Source: Rhabdophis nuchalis (taxonomy: Eukaryota > Chordata > Lepidosauria > Squamata > Natricidae). Taken from it: 64,000 nucleotides of DNA. How positions within the stretch are numbered: the first letter of the stretch is position 1; every line of letters starts with the position of its first letter. The notes under the pieces are model-generated. The model saw only the letters and a program-made list of their open reading frames with translations, was not told where the DNA came from and made no database searches. The stretch is from NCBI GenBank assembly GCA_039707465.1, contig CM077644.1:147010962-147074961 (forward strand), written 5' to 3'. Positions 11,826-23,222 of this stretch are shown in pieces. A program made the position numbers and the translations under genes.

Positions 11826-12420
11826 GTCTATGGAGATTCTCAGTCATCTAGGTCATGTGTCATGCCTGAAAGACATCTTTTCTTTTTGGACTTCAGGCCT
11901 GCCACACTTTCTACTGTGGGAATCTGGGAGGGGGGATTATGTGGAGTTGGGAGATATGTAGCCATAAGAACATTCTTCTTAGGAAATCAAGGTCATACTT
12001 TGTCTCTGCACCTGGCCAAAACTGGATGGGAGGAATCTGTCTTCGTGGATTGGACCATGTGATGAACTTATGGATATTGGGGCAGGATCTTGAACTTTCA
12101 ACTGTGTGGGGAAAACCTGGAAGTTTTCAGATTCAGGTTTTCCCAGATGTGCCAACCTGGCTCTTTTAATAAATTGGAACTTTGAGGAATCTTTTGCCAC
12201 TGACTCTGATTTTATTTCAGATGCTATTTGGAAGCTTGGCATCATGGCTGTCCCAAAAGTTCTTTTTTCAAGAGGCAACTGGACTTTCTGGTTTTTCTTT
12301 GAAGATGTTCTGCTTCTCATCCAAGAAGCTTCTTCAGCTCGAGCTTGGATGAGAAGTGAAATATCTTCAAAGAAAAACCAGAATGTCCAGTTGCCTCTTG
12401 AAAAAAGCACCTTTGGGATA
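11826..12420. mobile_element. Head-to-head Penelope-like element ends (inverted repeat)
   Basis: Two terminal pieces of a Penelope-like element face each other. The left piece (minus strand; 11826-11857 plus 12247-12325, split by a solo LTR) pairs with the right piece (12344-12418) as arms of about 75 bp around an 18-base centre. Both carry TCTTCAAAGAAAAACCAG and TTGCCTCTTGAAAAAAG, which also occur at the end of the Penelope copy at 14040-14095. The left arm holds a hammerhead-like motif on the minus strand: CTGAAGA (12331-12337) and a 6-bp stem II are kept, but the GAAA core strand is changed to AGAA. The right arm lacks the CTGAAGA strand. Confidence 0.7.
11858..12241. mobile_element. Solo LTR, 384 bp, TSD TCATG
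   Basis: Starts TGTCATGCCTG and ends AGCTTGGCA. The 5-bp TCATG is duplicated exactly (11853-11857 and 12242-12246). Removing it rejoins the Penelope terminal sequence, which shows that the LTR inserted second. AATAAA near 12170 suggests plus orientation. Confidence 0.8.
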
Positions 12421-12959
12421 TCCATCCTCTTCTTGAAGGTGATAGACAAGGGAGACTCACTGGTCCTCTAGTTAGTAAGCTGGTGATTAGGTCCTATTAG
12501 AATGGCTCTCAGGAGCTTCCCAGAGCCATGATAAAGTCATTCAACTCCTTTAAAATGCACTGCAGAGTATGCCATTTTTTCACTGCTAGAGTATCCAATA
12601 GGATGCTAGTAGCTGTAGCAATTCATCTCTATCCTCACATTTTTCCTATCTTCAGACCAGATGCATCTCTTTCTGTATTTGATCTCCCCTTGCTCTTTGT
12701 AGTGTCAGAATATAAGTCATTACCCTTGTGATGGCCTTTCAGGTATTTGGGCTGGATGGAGAACCCACCATGTTTTTTCTTCCAAAGTTAAATAGCATTT
12801 CCAAAACTTTTCATATTTTCCTCCCAGACTTCTTCTTTTTTGTCTTATTGATCATCCCTGAATCTATTTCCATTTATCTATATTCTTCCTGATGCGCTAA
12901 GTGAGTATGGATTTTTCTAGACCGGAGGTGCAAAACTGATAATGGATTGAAATAATGCT

Positions 12960-13155
12960 GTAATTGGGGTTTATCATTTCAATAATTCCTTGCATATCTA
13001 AGTAGCTGTTATGTTCTCTGCTTCAAAGCTTGGGGCAAGGTTATTTAAAGGACTATCTTTTCCCAGTTACATCTACCCAACTTACCAGAGTGGGAAAGCA
13101 GGGAATGATATGGGTACCCTCTCTTAAGGACATCTGCCTAGTGGGACCCAGTAGA
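12960..13155 (+). mobile_element. Decayed LINE 3' segment (L2/L3-like)
   Basis: Text such as GGTATGGGTACCC-like and CTGCCTAGTGGGACCCAG resembles the coding end of another LINE of the CR1/L2 group, but it is too decayed to place. The similar fragment at 14527-14650 contains FSIVAPTLWN-like coding. Confidence 0.4.
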
Positions 13156-13212
13156 AGGAACTAAGATGATTAAAGGTTGGAGACAAAAACATATGAAAAA
13201 TGGGAGTCATCA
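13156..13212 (+). mobile_element. CR1 LINE, left part of split copy
   Basis: ACTAAGATGATTAAAGG and AACATATGAAAAATGG match the CR1 copy at 50790-50830. The CR1 text resumes at 14161 after the Penelope insertion. Confidence 0.75.
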
Positions 13213-14160
13213 GAACCTTACATAACCAACCTGAAGGCCTGCCTACAAGCAAAAATGGGAAAGAAAAAGAATGAAAACACACTAAAGAAGCCCTCAGAAT
13301 GTGTGGCTATCCCAAGTGGGTCTTCATCAAATCTCAAAAAAGACCCTACAGGAGCTCATCCGTAACAGACAATGATGAGAACAATAAACAAAGCAACGTT
13401 ATCATTCTATACATTGCAGGCATATCGGAAACGCTCAGTAGGATCTTTAGCCAATATAACATATGTTCACACTTCAAACCCAAGAATACACTAAAGTAGA
13501 AGCTTGTCCACCCCAAGGAAAAAACATGCAGACAAAAAACTGAGCAGCATGGTATATGCTGTACAATGCAGTAAGCCATGTACAGATCTGTACATTGGGG
13601 AAACAAAACAGCCACTTCATAAACACATGGCACAACATAGGAAAACAAACACATCAGGACTAGATTCAGCAGTCCATCTGCATTTAAAAGACACAGGTCA
13701 CTCTTTTGAAGACAACAAAGTCCATATTTTGGACAGAGCGGATCACTGGTTTGAAAGAGGGGTTAAAGAGGTCATCTAAGAGAAAATTGAACAGCCCTGT
13801 CTCAACCGATGGGGAGGGATATGACATCATCTATCTCCAATCTACAACACAGTCCTTTCAGCAGTTCCAAGAAGGCTCCACACCCATTTGCACCCCTCAG
13901 GTGACCTTGATGGCACAGATAAACCTTCAGGGGACCTTAATGAACCACTAAAAAAATGCAAATTACCAGTGTCTGCAAGGAGTATAAATCCTTCCATTCC
14001 CCACCTTCGTCAGAGCTCAAGAAGCTTCTTAGATGAGAAGCAAAACATCTTCAAAGAAAAAACAACAACAGAAAGTCCAGCTGCCTCTTGAAAAAAGCAA
14101 CTTTGGGTCAACCATGACCTGGATGGCTGAGAATCTCCATAGACATAGGAAAAACAGTTA
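13213..14160 (+). mobile_element. Penelope-like element 3' part, inside CR1
   Basis: Contains the linker and GIY-YIG endonuclease region of a Penelope-like retroelement, then its terminal sequence with a decayed hammerhead motif at 14012-14062 (CTCAAGA for CTGAAGA, AAAA for GAAA). The end, CATGACCTGGATGGCTGAG, is mirrored at 11830-11857. CR1 sequence on both sides is contiguous if this block is removed. The RT domain is missing, so the copy is 5'-truncated. Confidence 0.8.
13377..13860 (+). pseudogene. Penelope GIY-YIG endonuclease domain, broken
   Basis: The product would be the C-terminal endonuclease of a Penelope-like polyprotein, which nicks target DNA for reverse transcription. Visible parts in order: a linker containing GISETLSRIFSQYNICSHFKP (13420-13490 in the frame ending 13499), then in another frame (13504-13779) VYAVQCSKPCTDLYIGETKQPLH with the YIG motif and a C-x3-C pair, AQHRKTN with the conserved arginine, HLHLKDTGHSF with the paired histidines, and WFERGVKE with the acidic residue expected to be catalytic. 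Breaks: a stop codon at 13497-13499, a frameshift shortly after, and a stop at 13777-13779 beyond which the frame still reads family-like residues. Not functional. The C/H pairs and family context favour the Neptune-type lineage (inference). Confidence 0.8.
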
Positions 14161-14520
14161 CAGAATTTGGATTTGGCCATTCTAGAAAAAACAAGGACTA
14201 AGGATGACATGATAGAAGTATTCCAGTATTTGAGAGGCTGCTACAAAGAGGGGGGTCATCTTATTTTCCAAAGCAACAGAAGGCAAGACAAAAACAATGG
14301 ATGGAAACTAATCAAGAAGAGAAGCAACCTGGAATTAAGAAGAGACTTCCTAATAGTGAGGACAATTAACCAGTGGAAAGCGTGTCATCAGAAGATGCTT
14401 CATCAAAGGAGGTTTTTAAGAAGGGACTGGCCAACCACTTGTCTGAAATGGTATAGGGTCTCTGCCTTGAGTAAGGGGTTGGACTAGAAGACATCCAAGG
14501 TCACTTCCAGCTCCACTCTG
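14161..14520 (+). mobile_element. CR1 LINE, right part of split copy
   Basis: Continues the CR1 C-terminal coding region: VFQYLRGCYKEGGHLIFQ, NGWKLIKKRSNLELRRDFL and TINQW in broken frames, then the 3' end GACATCCAAGGTCACTTCCAG. Interrupted by the Penelope element at 13213-14160. Confidence 0.8.
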
Positions 14521-14650
14521 TCTAAAGAGCATTCTCCATAGTGGCTCCCACCCTATGGAACACGACCTTTGCAGATATAAGATTGGACCTCATCTTGATA
14601 CTCTGAAGTGTGTTGCATGATCATATACATTTTCTTAATAAATAAATAAA

Positions 14651-15852
14651 GCAAAAGGTGGCCTGTTTCATCATTGGAAGAGATCCTTAGCACAACCTGA
14701 TTCCTGGTAAGCAGCACATGTTATCCTGATGTCTCTGCATTGCTAGGATAAGTTGCATTGAAGGCAAATTTCTACCACGCCAAGGAAAAAAGCTATCAAG
14801 TGTTTTATCATTTTAAAGAGCAGGGGGCCTGAGGGAGTGGGAAAAGGCATTGTTTATTAGCCAGTAGCTGAACAGTAATTTGCTAACAGTTCTCTGTCTC
14901 AGCAATGGGCTATGAAAAACAAGCACTAATTGCAATTGTGTCTTGGTGCACTCCATAGATTTACAAATAGTCAAAACCAATCCAGTTCGATTCAGGATGT
15001 TCATTTCAAGTAGAATCAGAGGAAAGGCTGGTTATCTGGGATTACCTACATTAATGCAGCAATCTTTTCAGGATTATCATTTTCCAGTCGCTGCAGAGGT
15101 ATTCATTCAGGAAGCTAATTAGCCAACGTGGTGCAAGACAATAACAAAGAGACAGTCTATGGGAAGTAGACACCAAAGCTGGCCTGAGGGAAAACAAAAT
15201 TCCTCTTAATCTACTCAACCAGATCTTCTCATTATTGGGCTTCAGAGGTAGGTGAAGAAACCCAAATCGTTGCCTTTTTTGCCATGTCAAATATTGACGG
15301 GATCAACCATGCAGACTTTATACAGTAATGAAGAGAGTTCATTAGGCAGTGATGCATTATCGGCCTCTGCATTTATACAAGGCGTTTGTACTCAGCCACT
15401 TCTCATTTTAGCCTGACATATCGGCCGTGACAGTAAAACTGGGGGCGTGAAAGAGCTTGACAAGCCCATTTGACCTATAAACACAAGATGCCTGAAACTA
15501 GATTGAGACTGCATGTGTTTTTAACCCCCGTGGTAAGTATACACCGAACAGTATGAAAAGTGACAGCTTAAATATCACTGACATGTGGTGCAATTAAAAG
15601 ACCCAGAATGATTACTTGAAGGCATAACAAAAAAAAATGCCTTTCTTCCATTGACATTTCTTTTGATTTGCTTTTGAAGTAGCATCTCTCTATTGATTTA
15701 TGGAAGATTTACATTCATCCATTCAACATGCAGGATTGATGTAAAGCATGTGAAGACGAGATGGTTTTCAATTCAAGAATGGACTTGAGTGAACTCACCA
15801 GTTGGAAAGGAGTGAGAAATCAGGGCCAAACAATGTGATCCACATCAAGAAG
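14651..15852. other. Repeat-poor stretch, possible conserved noncoding DNA
   Basis: No transposon signature, microsatellite or coding frame. The part 15340-15540 keeps several CpGs (TATCGGCCGTGACAG, GGGGGCGTGAAAG) in an otherwise CpG-poor, AT-rich setting. Function cannot be told from sequence alone. Confidence 0.35.
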
Positions 15853-16889
15853 AGCCAGTTTGGTCTAGTGGTTAAGTCACTAGGCTAGAAAGTGGAAGAC
15901 TGTGAGTTCTAGTCCCCCTTAAGCATTAGAAGACCTCCAAGGTCCCTTCTGACTCTGTTATTCTGTTAGCTATGAAAGCCAGCAGGATGGGTGACTTTGG
16001 GCCAAGGGTGGAATTCAGCCAGTTCAGACTGGTTCGAACCAGTTGTTATGATTTTACGCAGTTCGGAGAACTGGTAAAATCGACCACCAGCTAGCCCCTC
16101 CCACCCTACCCCACCCTGCCCTGCCCTGCCCTATATATTATCTTCCCTTCACCACAGGGTCCAGACCATCCAGCTACTCTCCATGCCTCGCCTGCTCTGC
16201 TCACCAAAGGTAAGCATGCTGCCCATTCACCCTTTGCCTTGGGTAGGGCCCAGGGACACACAATTCCCCATCTCTGCCTTGCCCTAGAGCCTCTGCTCAC
16301 TCTCTGCTCACCTTGTCTAGGTTGGGGAATGCCCACATGCCACCACCCCCTTTGGCCTCAAATTACCCCTAAAGCACTGCAGCAGAGATCTTGCAGCTGT
16401 CCCTTGCCAAGGCTTGGTCACTTGTGGAGACCAAGTGGTATACAAGTCAGACATGTAGTATACAAGTCAGCAGCTGATTCTCTCCACTGCTGCTCTTGCT
16501 GGGGGAGAGAGCATCTCTTGTGCAATTTAGCAGCTGTGAGCCACCCCTTTCCTCTAAGTCCCATCTGGAAAGATGCAGCAAAGAGAAGCAGCATTCAATA
16601 TGGCTGCTGCTTCTCTGTGCTGTGCACTTTCCGGGTAGGACTTAGCGGCTCACAGTTGCTAAACTGCACAAGAGATGCTCTCTCTCCCAGCAAGAGCAGC
16701 AGCGGAGAGAAGCAGCTGCTATCCTGGAGAGCAGAGATGGAGTGGAGCAGGCCCTGAAAGGTGCTTGGTCGCCCCTCACTGTGCAGCGGAAGCTGTGCAT
16801 GCATAGAAGCCACGCACGCGCATGCACACACACTCACATTTTCGGTGAACCAGTTGTTAAGTGGGTTGAATCCCATCACTGCTTTAGGC

Positions 16890-16973
<84 letters not shown>

Positions 16974-17094
16974 CCAACTCACCTCACAGGGCTGTTGCTG
17001 TGCAGAAATAGGAGGAAGAAGGAGTATTGATTATGTTCACCACCTTGAGTTATTTGTAAAAATACTATAGGTGGATACAAATAAATAAATAATA
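15853..17094 (+). mobile_element. tRNA-derived SINE split by MITE and CR1 tail
   Basis: Starts GAGCCAGTTTGGTCTAGTGG (tRNA-like A box), with a B-box-like GAGTTCTAGTCC. It resumes after the MITE (16003-16881) with CAGCCCAACTCACCTCACAG and ends in (AATA)n. About 45 bases of CR1 3' end (15922-15966) also interrupt the head. A CT run of about 75 bp (16897-16971) sits at the site corresponding to CTCTCTCAGCCC. Confidence 0.7.
16003..16881. mobile_element. hAT-type element, 879 bp, internal palindrome
   Basis: Left end CAAGGGTGGAATTCAGCC, right end GGGTTGAATCCCATCACTG. Duplications CTTTGGGC (15995-16002) and CTTTAGGC (16882-16889) match at 7 of 8. Inside, about 16475-16590 and 16601-16716 form an imperfect palindrome. 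The open frames over it are by-products of this structure. Confidence 0.75.
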
Positions 17095-17368
17095 AAAATC
17101 CTGCTCCTCAGAGTGAGGTCAGTTCCAATCCTCCTGACTATCCACAAGAGCTTAAAGACCTGACTCTGCCAGTTGGCTTGAGGCTCCAGTGGTGGAACTT
17201 CACACCAGGGATGGTTGACAGACTAATAAAAGATCCCACCTCCCCCTCCACTCATCGTCCTCCCTCCCCAACTTTAAGTTAGGATGGAGCATTTATTTTT
17301 TTATATTATTCCATCTGTATTCTGTATACGTTCATTTTGTGATAGTTTATCTTTTTAATATTATAAAC

Positions 17369-17742
17369 CAGTGATGGCGAACCTATGGCACGGGTGCCAC
17401 AGGTGGCATGCGGAACCATTTCTTAGGACACGTGAGGCGTTGCCCTGTCAGCATTAGTGCACATGTGTGCACTGGCCAGCTGATTTAGGCCTTCTTTTGA
17501 GGCCGTTTTTTGCCCTCTGGAGGCTTCAGGGAAGCTCCTGAAGACCCTGGAGGTGGGGAGGGGAGACTGTTTCCACCCTCCCCAGGCTCCTTGACAGCCT
17601 CTGGAGCCTGGGGAGGGTGAAAAAAGCATGCCAAAAGCAGGGGGTCACGCACATAGCATTATGCGTGTGGCATGCCCATGCACGACCCCCCTGCGCTCCC
17701 CCCGCTTTTGGCACACGAGCCAAAAAAGGTTAGCCATCACTG
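17369..17742. mobile_element. hAT MITE, GTGATGGCGAACCT family, TSD TTATAAAC
   Basis: Ends CAGTGATGGCGAACCT and AGGTTAGCCATCACTG. The exact 8-bp TTATAAAC lies on both sides. It sits inside a decayed LINE 3' region (17280-17810). Family members are also at 30813, 37502, 40720, 53354 and 58109. Confidence 0.92.
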
Positions 17743-17906
17743 TTATAAACCGTCCAGCACTACCTCATGGTAAGATGGATCGTTAATAAATTTAATAAAC
17801 AAATAAACAAATCACATGGATAAACAGTGAATGAAGTCAGGGCAGAAGAGAAAATAAAAACTAACTCCGGCATGCAGACAACAGAAACTTTGGACATGCT
17901 CCACAT

Positions 17907-18549
17907 CAGGGGTGAAATGCTACCGGTTGAAACCGCCTGCACCGGTAGTAAAAATGCCACTGGTTCACTGAAACCGGTAGTAAAAATGCCACTGGCTCAT
18001 TCGAACAGGTAGTAAAAATGCCACTGGTTCACCCAAACCAGTAGTAAAAATGCCACATGTTCACACGAACCAGTAGTAAAAATGCCATTGGTTCACTCGA
18101 ACCGGTAGTAAAAATGCCACCGGTTTAGCCAAACTGGTAGTAAAAATGCCACTGGTTCACCCAAACCAGTAGTAACAATGCCACAGGTTCACACGAACCA
18201 GTAGTATAAATGCCACTGGTTCACTCGAACTGGTAGTAAAAATGCCACCGGTTTAACCAAACTGATAGTAAAAATGCCACTGGTTCACCCGAACCAGTAG
18301 TAAAAAAATGTTTTTCCGACGATCAGCTGTGCTGCAGGATTTATATTAGCTAGAAAACAGGAAATCCTAATCTAAATCACGTGGAACAGCGGATTCCCTC
18401 CACTCGCTGTTTCCTTACCTTTGCAGACGTGCTCGGTAGCCCGGACGTCATCACATCCATTTTTATGCTCTGCGCATGCGTGGATGGTCCTGAGTGTGCG
18501 CTCACATTGCTACCGAACCGGTAGCAAAGGTAAGTTAATTTCACCCCTG
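17907..18549. mobile_element. hAT MITE with 32-bp minisatellite, TSD CTCCACAT
   Basis: Ends CAGGGGTGAAATGC and AATTTCACCCCTG. The exact duplication CTCCACAT is at 17899-17906 and 18550-18557. The tandem array occupies its left half. A short relative without the array is at 60845-61132. Confidence 0.92.
17943..18310. repeat. 32-bp minisatellite, 11 units, four-unit higher-order pattern
   Basis: Each unit reads approximately CCGGTAGTAAAAATGCC then ACTGGTTCACYCRAA. Eleven full units and a partial twelfth are present. Units 3-6 and 7-10 repeat the same order of variants (CCCAAA, CACGAA, CTCGAA, then GTTTARCCAAA), a 128-bp higher-order period. Confidence 0.9.
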
Positions 18550-18557
18550 CTCCACAT

Positions 18558-19666
18558 GGATTTTAAGGTGGCAGGTTCATGTAAAAGGGGGCATAGAATA
18601 ACCATGATCTTGCTCAAGAAAACTGCTTATTCTTCTTTATGGATTAATGCCCTCATTTACAGCAACAGATTTTCAGACAATTACTCTGGTCCTGTGAAAA
18701 ATAAATGTGCTAAATGGTTGTGGAGTTTAGTCAACTGCACGAAATATCCCAGGGACAGGAAGAAGAGAACGGCAGCCAAGAAGCTCATTCAGCCCTTTGA
18801 AGGGGGAATCCTATGGAGACAATAGCCCAGCAGGGTTGAAAATAGACTCTGTTGTTCCCTAACTTTGATCCTAAATAATATGCAAACATACCACTTTAAG
18901 ACTGCTACCTCCAGAAAATTCTGCATCTTCTTTGATGGATGTATTCCAAATATGCAAAGGCATTTCTCAGCTCAGTGTAAATATTCTGAAAAAGTTGACT
19001 GTGAAAGGATTTTGACCTATTTAAGTTTCATTGTAATATAACAATGGCCTTTGGCAGGATTAAGTCAGGCCAACATGTGCCAAATAATGAAAACAATCAT
19101 TGCCCGCATATTGTATTGACACAGAGCAATTCAGAGGGTTGGGAAGCTTTAATCTTCAATTTGCATCCATTGCTAACAAAACTCAGGGAGAAAATGTTTC
19201 CTTTCCCAGCATTTCTATTGCTACACAAAGCTAATAGGGTTTTTTCCCCTAATGAACAAGGAGATTTCAAGGCCAAAATTAGATTAGATGCTTAATTTCC
19301 TTCCAGAAATGGTACATAGATTAGTCTAAATCTTCACTTGGAGGTTGGCCTTTTGCAACTAAATCTGCATTTCTGAGCTTAGGTTTCACCGTTCCCTAGG
19401 CCAGAATTTAATTGCCCTATGTGGAAAGACTGCTAAAACCAAGAATCCTAGGATGGAAATAAAATCAGAACCTAAACAATATTTGTTCTAGATTTCTTTT
19501 TTTGAAGGAGGGATTATCTCATTTCAATTATCAGAGGAAAGCAAAGCAAAAGGTTTGCATTCCCAGCTAATGTCCAAAATAAAAATAGGTGTGATGAACC
19601 TATGAAGGAGGAAGAAAAAGAAACCTAAAACATGGCCTAATGACCATCTGAACTAGAGGTTGAGCT
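18558..19666. other. Unassigned sequence
   Basis: No repeat family or convincing coding frame seen. The open frames here have no recognised motif. Confidence 0.4.
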
Positions 19667-19674
19667 CTCTTGAC

Positions 19675-19997
19675 CAGGAGTATCAAACTCAAGGCTCACA
19701 GACTGGATCGGGCCCATGGAGTGCTTAAATCTGGCTCGTGGGGCCAGTCTGGAAATAGCAAAGCCTGGATTGCCTCTGGCAGCCAAAATGGGGCATGAGG
19801 GGACTGCATGTGCCCCCCCATGCTCGGTTTTTGACCTGGACAGTCTCCTACAGCACTTTGCCAGCCAAAACAGGGCATGGAGTGTATGCAAGCCCCCCCA
19901 CCTCTCCATTTTCAGCCTGGGCGGCCTCTTGCAACACTTTGCCAGCCAAAACAGGATGTGGGTCTGATCCTCGAAGAAATCCAGTTTGATACCCCTG
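19675..19997. mobile_element. hAT MITE, GGTATCAAACTC family, TSD CTCTTGAC
   Basis: Ends CAGGAGTATCAAACTCAAGG and CAGTTTGATACCCCTG, with exact CTCTTGAC on both sides (19667-19674 and 19998-20005). It contains two internal copies of CAACACTTTGCCAGCCAAAA-like text. A relative is at 39238-39755. Confidence 0.9.
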
Positions 19998-20286
19998 CTC
20001 TTGACTCTTGAGTTCAGGAATTGAACTTTAACTCTTTGCCTAGAGATGTCTGCGGGGAAGATAACAATGTCACAATGGCATCCATAATACGACAACTGAA
20101 TCCCTGCCCCTTTTTATGCATGGGTAAAAAAAAAAAAAAGTGGGAGTTGGGTGGGCTTTAATTGTAAAATCACAATCTTGATGTTTTCAACCACTTCTCT
20201 CCACCACAGATTCTGCATCCATCCATTGTTTTCTTTTTTTATATATAGACTTACACATTGCGGTAACCTATATTTTTAACTATATT

Positions 20287-20592
20287 TAAGATTTAAGATT
20301 TATTGCATTTATATACCGCCCTGTCTCCCTTTCGGGACTCAGGGCGGTGTACAGCCAACAGTAAAAATGAGCAATATAAAAGTTAAGATCAAATGTTAAG
20401 ATATAATTAAATAAATTGGCCTGCCAAATTAAAAACCCCTATTAAAATCAATTTAAAAACTACGACAGGCCGGCAGCACGAAATAAATGGGTCTTCAGGG
20501 CCCGACGGAAAAGGCGTAGGTTGGTGATCGTCCATAGGTCAGGGGGTAGGTCATTCCAGAGGGCAGGGGCTGCCACAAGGAAGGCTTGTTAG
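20287..20592 (-). mobile_element. L2-like LINE 3' end
   Basis: Shares ATATACCGCCCTGTCTCCC and GTCATTCCAGAGGGCAGGGG with the coding and UTR ends of other L2 copies. It covers only the last part of the RT C-terminus and the 3' UTR. Confidence 0.7.
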
Positions 20593-22990
20593 TTAGGTGA
20601 GACCCAATTAAGTTCACACAAAGTCTTATGTTTACAATCCACAGTCACAAACTTTACAATCCTGAGCAATCCTGGGTTCCTGGATCATAGCAAGCCAAAA
20701 CTAAACAAACCACGCGATGGTTTAGGGCAGTGGTGTGAGTGGTATCCCACTCCATCTTCCCAAATCTACTTCTTTCTAGAACAATCTGTGAGAATAATGC
20801 TGGGAGACAGGAGGAAGAGCCTCAGCCTACATAATCGTCATGCAAAGATCTCTCATCCCACAAAAGGAAAAGAGGTGTGGGAAGTGATGGGACCCTACTT
20901 AGTTTCTGGAAAATAAAAGTAAGGGTGGCAGGAAGTACTTTCATATTTGCAAGATTCTGTTGCTGTGACTTTACAACTAAGGTAGTGTTAGTCCTGATGG
21001 TTTGTGCTTCTTGTCTGGACTAGCTCAAAGGGCTGACATTTTCTGTATTTTACTGCCACATGACACATTTCCTTATTTCTCTTGGATTATTTAGTTTGCT
21101 CTGACAGCTGATTGCCTTCAGTCTAACTTCTGAAAAATAGTTACTCAATATATAAAAGAATGTAAATACGATTAAAATTGCATCCAAGCTTCCATGTACC
21201 ACATGCACTAGTTTCAAATGTGCCTATCTGAGTTTGGACAAATGTGCAAAAGCAACGTTGGCATTCTGATTGACAAGCTCAGCATCTTAGCCACTGAGCC
21301 AACCCGTCTGTAGCTTAGCAGACTCTAAATGTGCTGCAATCCTTGGATCTGTATTCAAAACATTTGGAGATCAACTGCACCTAGCTCCATTTTTCCTACT
21401 CTTGCTTATTTGGGCTTGGTACCAAGTATAAGCTAATTTCCTCTAAGAGAGAGAGAGGGAAGGTGTTAAATATGTTGGACTTCAATGTCTTTCAATGATA
21501 CCTACCATCCTCCTTAAATAAAATCAACCCAGTTTTTATGCAGGGAAATCCCATCTAATTAATTAATCTTCAAGTTTCAAGACCTCAGTAAATCTTTAGA
21601 TAATGTCTTACACAAATGACTGCTCAAAAAAATGTAGCATCAACTAGATAGGAAGAGGGGTCATTTTTATGAATTGGTAAGTGGTTGAAGAGTATTTATC
21701 TGAGAGAATTTGGAACAGATTTTGAGATCAGATGGTCTCTAAATATCCTCATGTCCTAATTCAAAAAGCTTCATGAACTTCCTGATCTCATTTGTCAACT
21801 CCGTGCTATGGCTTGAATATCAATAAGAGGAAATATGTGTTCGGTTTCATTGCTTGTTTGTTTTTAAAGTCAATTGCTTGAGTAAGGTTGGGAGGGGAAA
21901 GAAAGCAATATTTCAGATTCCGCCCCCCCCCCCCAATCCACTCTCAAGGTAGAACAATACTTGCCATCAGACCACTGGTGTCCTCCATAACAGTTTTCAG
22001 ATGTGTGGCAAGTTCATATCTGGTGGACAAACAAAACCCTGTTCAGTCAGAGAGATGTGGTGAAGGGCACATCTCAATCTACCTGCCTTCATGAAGAATT
22101 ACTAGAAGCTTGGGAAATGTTGTAGAAGTAGTCTGAGCAAAGACATGTCATTGCCAAATTTTTTTAAAAAACATAGGATGGGTTCCCTCTGATGAGTCAT
22201 ACCAGACACAGAGTTCCCTTCATTCTTTCCCAGGTTTAATGAGCATTGAACATTGTACTCATATACATGAAAAAATAAGCGAAGCACATCAGTGTCTGCT
22301 ATTCTTTTAGATAATGAAGCTCATTAAGCTGATTAAACATACAAAGGTCAAATCCTACAGGTAGGTTGGTCATTCCTAGCCCTTCATGTTCTGCCAACTG
22401 GGATAATTACACCATCTTACATAAACAGGCTAATTTTCTGCACATGACATACATTTACTAACGCAAGTTGGGTTGAAGCAACTTGAAGGGCCCATATAAC
22501 TAGTGGAATTCCACCAAGTGAGAACTAGATCAAGAGCTCTTTCTAGTTTCTGCTCCTCACTAACTGTAATGCATTGCAATTTTGTTCAGCTTCTGGCCCA
22601 TATCAAAGATTTAAAGCCTAGGTCCTTCAGTAGTAGCAAAATAAAAGGCTTTTGGTCTCTTTCAGTTCTTTCTCATTTGTTTTATTCCATTCTGCTCTGA
22701 AGAGCTCTTTGAAAATGAGTTAAATTACTCGACACAATTTGAATACAGCACAATGAAAACCTACAGCACAGATCTGGGCATTTGACATTCAATTGATTCC
22801 TTTTTTTTTTTTCTAATTAGAGGTGGATACATTAGTGTTTAGATATTTTTGACTTCACTTCCAATATGTCCCAGAATATATATGAGAGTTATACGCCAAA
22901 ATATTTGTAGACATCAAAAAATACATCACAAAGAGAAAGATTTATAAGAAAAGGACTTGGGGAGAAAAATAGGCATATGCTAGTTTACAT
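20593..22990. other. Repeat-poor stretch with one Sauria SINE tip
   Basis: Only 21265-21310 (minus) is recognised, as the tRNA-like head of a Sauria SINE (GACAAGCTCAGCATCTTAGC). The remainder shows no recognised feature. Confidence 0.4.
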
Positions 22991-22993
22991 ATG

Positions 22994-23222
22994 AGCTGTC
23001 GTGGTGCAGTGGTTAGAATGCAGTATTGCAAACTACTTCTGCTGACTGCCGACTACCTAGCAGTTTGATTCTCACCAGCTCAAGGTTAACTCAGCCTTCC
23101 GAGGTGGGTAAAATGAGGACATACATTGTTGGGGGCAATAGGCTGACTCTATAAACCACTTAGAGAGGGGCTGTAAAAGCACTATCAAATGGTATATAAG
23201 TCTAAGTGCTATTGCTATTGCT
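22994..23222 (+). mobile_element. tRNA-derived SINE (GGTGGCGCAGTGG type)
   Basis: Near full length: GTGGTGCAGTGGTTAG head, GGGTAAAATGAGGAC body and TATATAAGTCTAAGTGCTAT tail. Confidence 0.8.

Noticed and set aside
16239..16757. 172-aa open frame
   Set aside because: It lies wholly inside a non-autonomous hAT element with a palindrome, so it is a by-product.
17943..18310. Regular 32-bp repeats resembling a CRISPR array
   Set aside because: Units are directly adjacent with no unique spacers, lie inside a hAT MITE, and the DNA is vertebrate.
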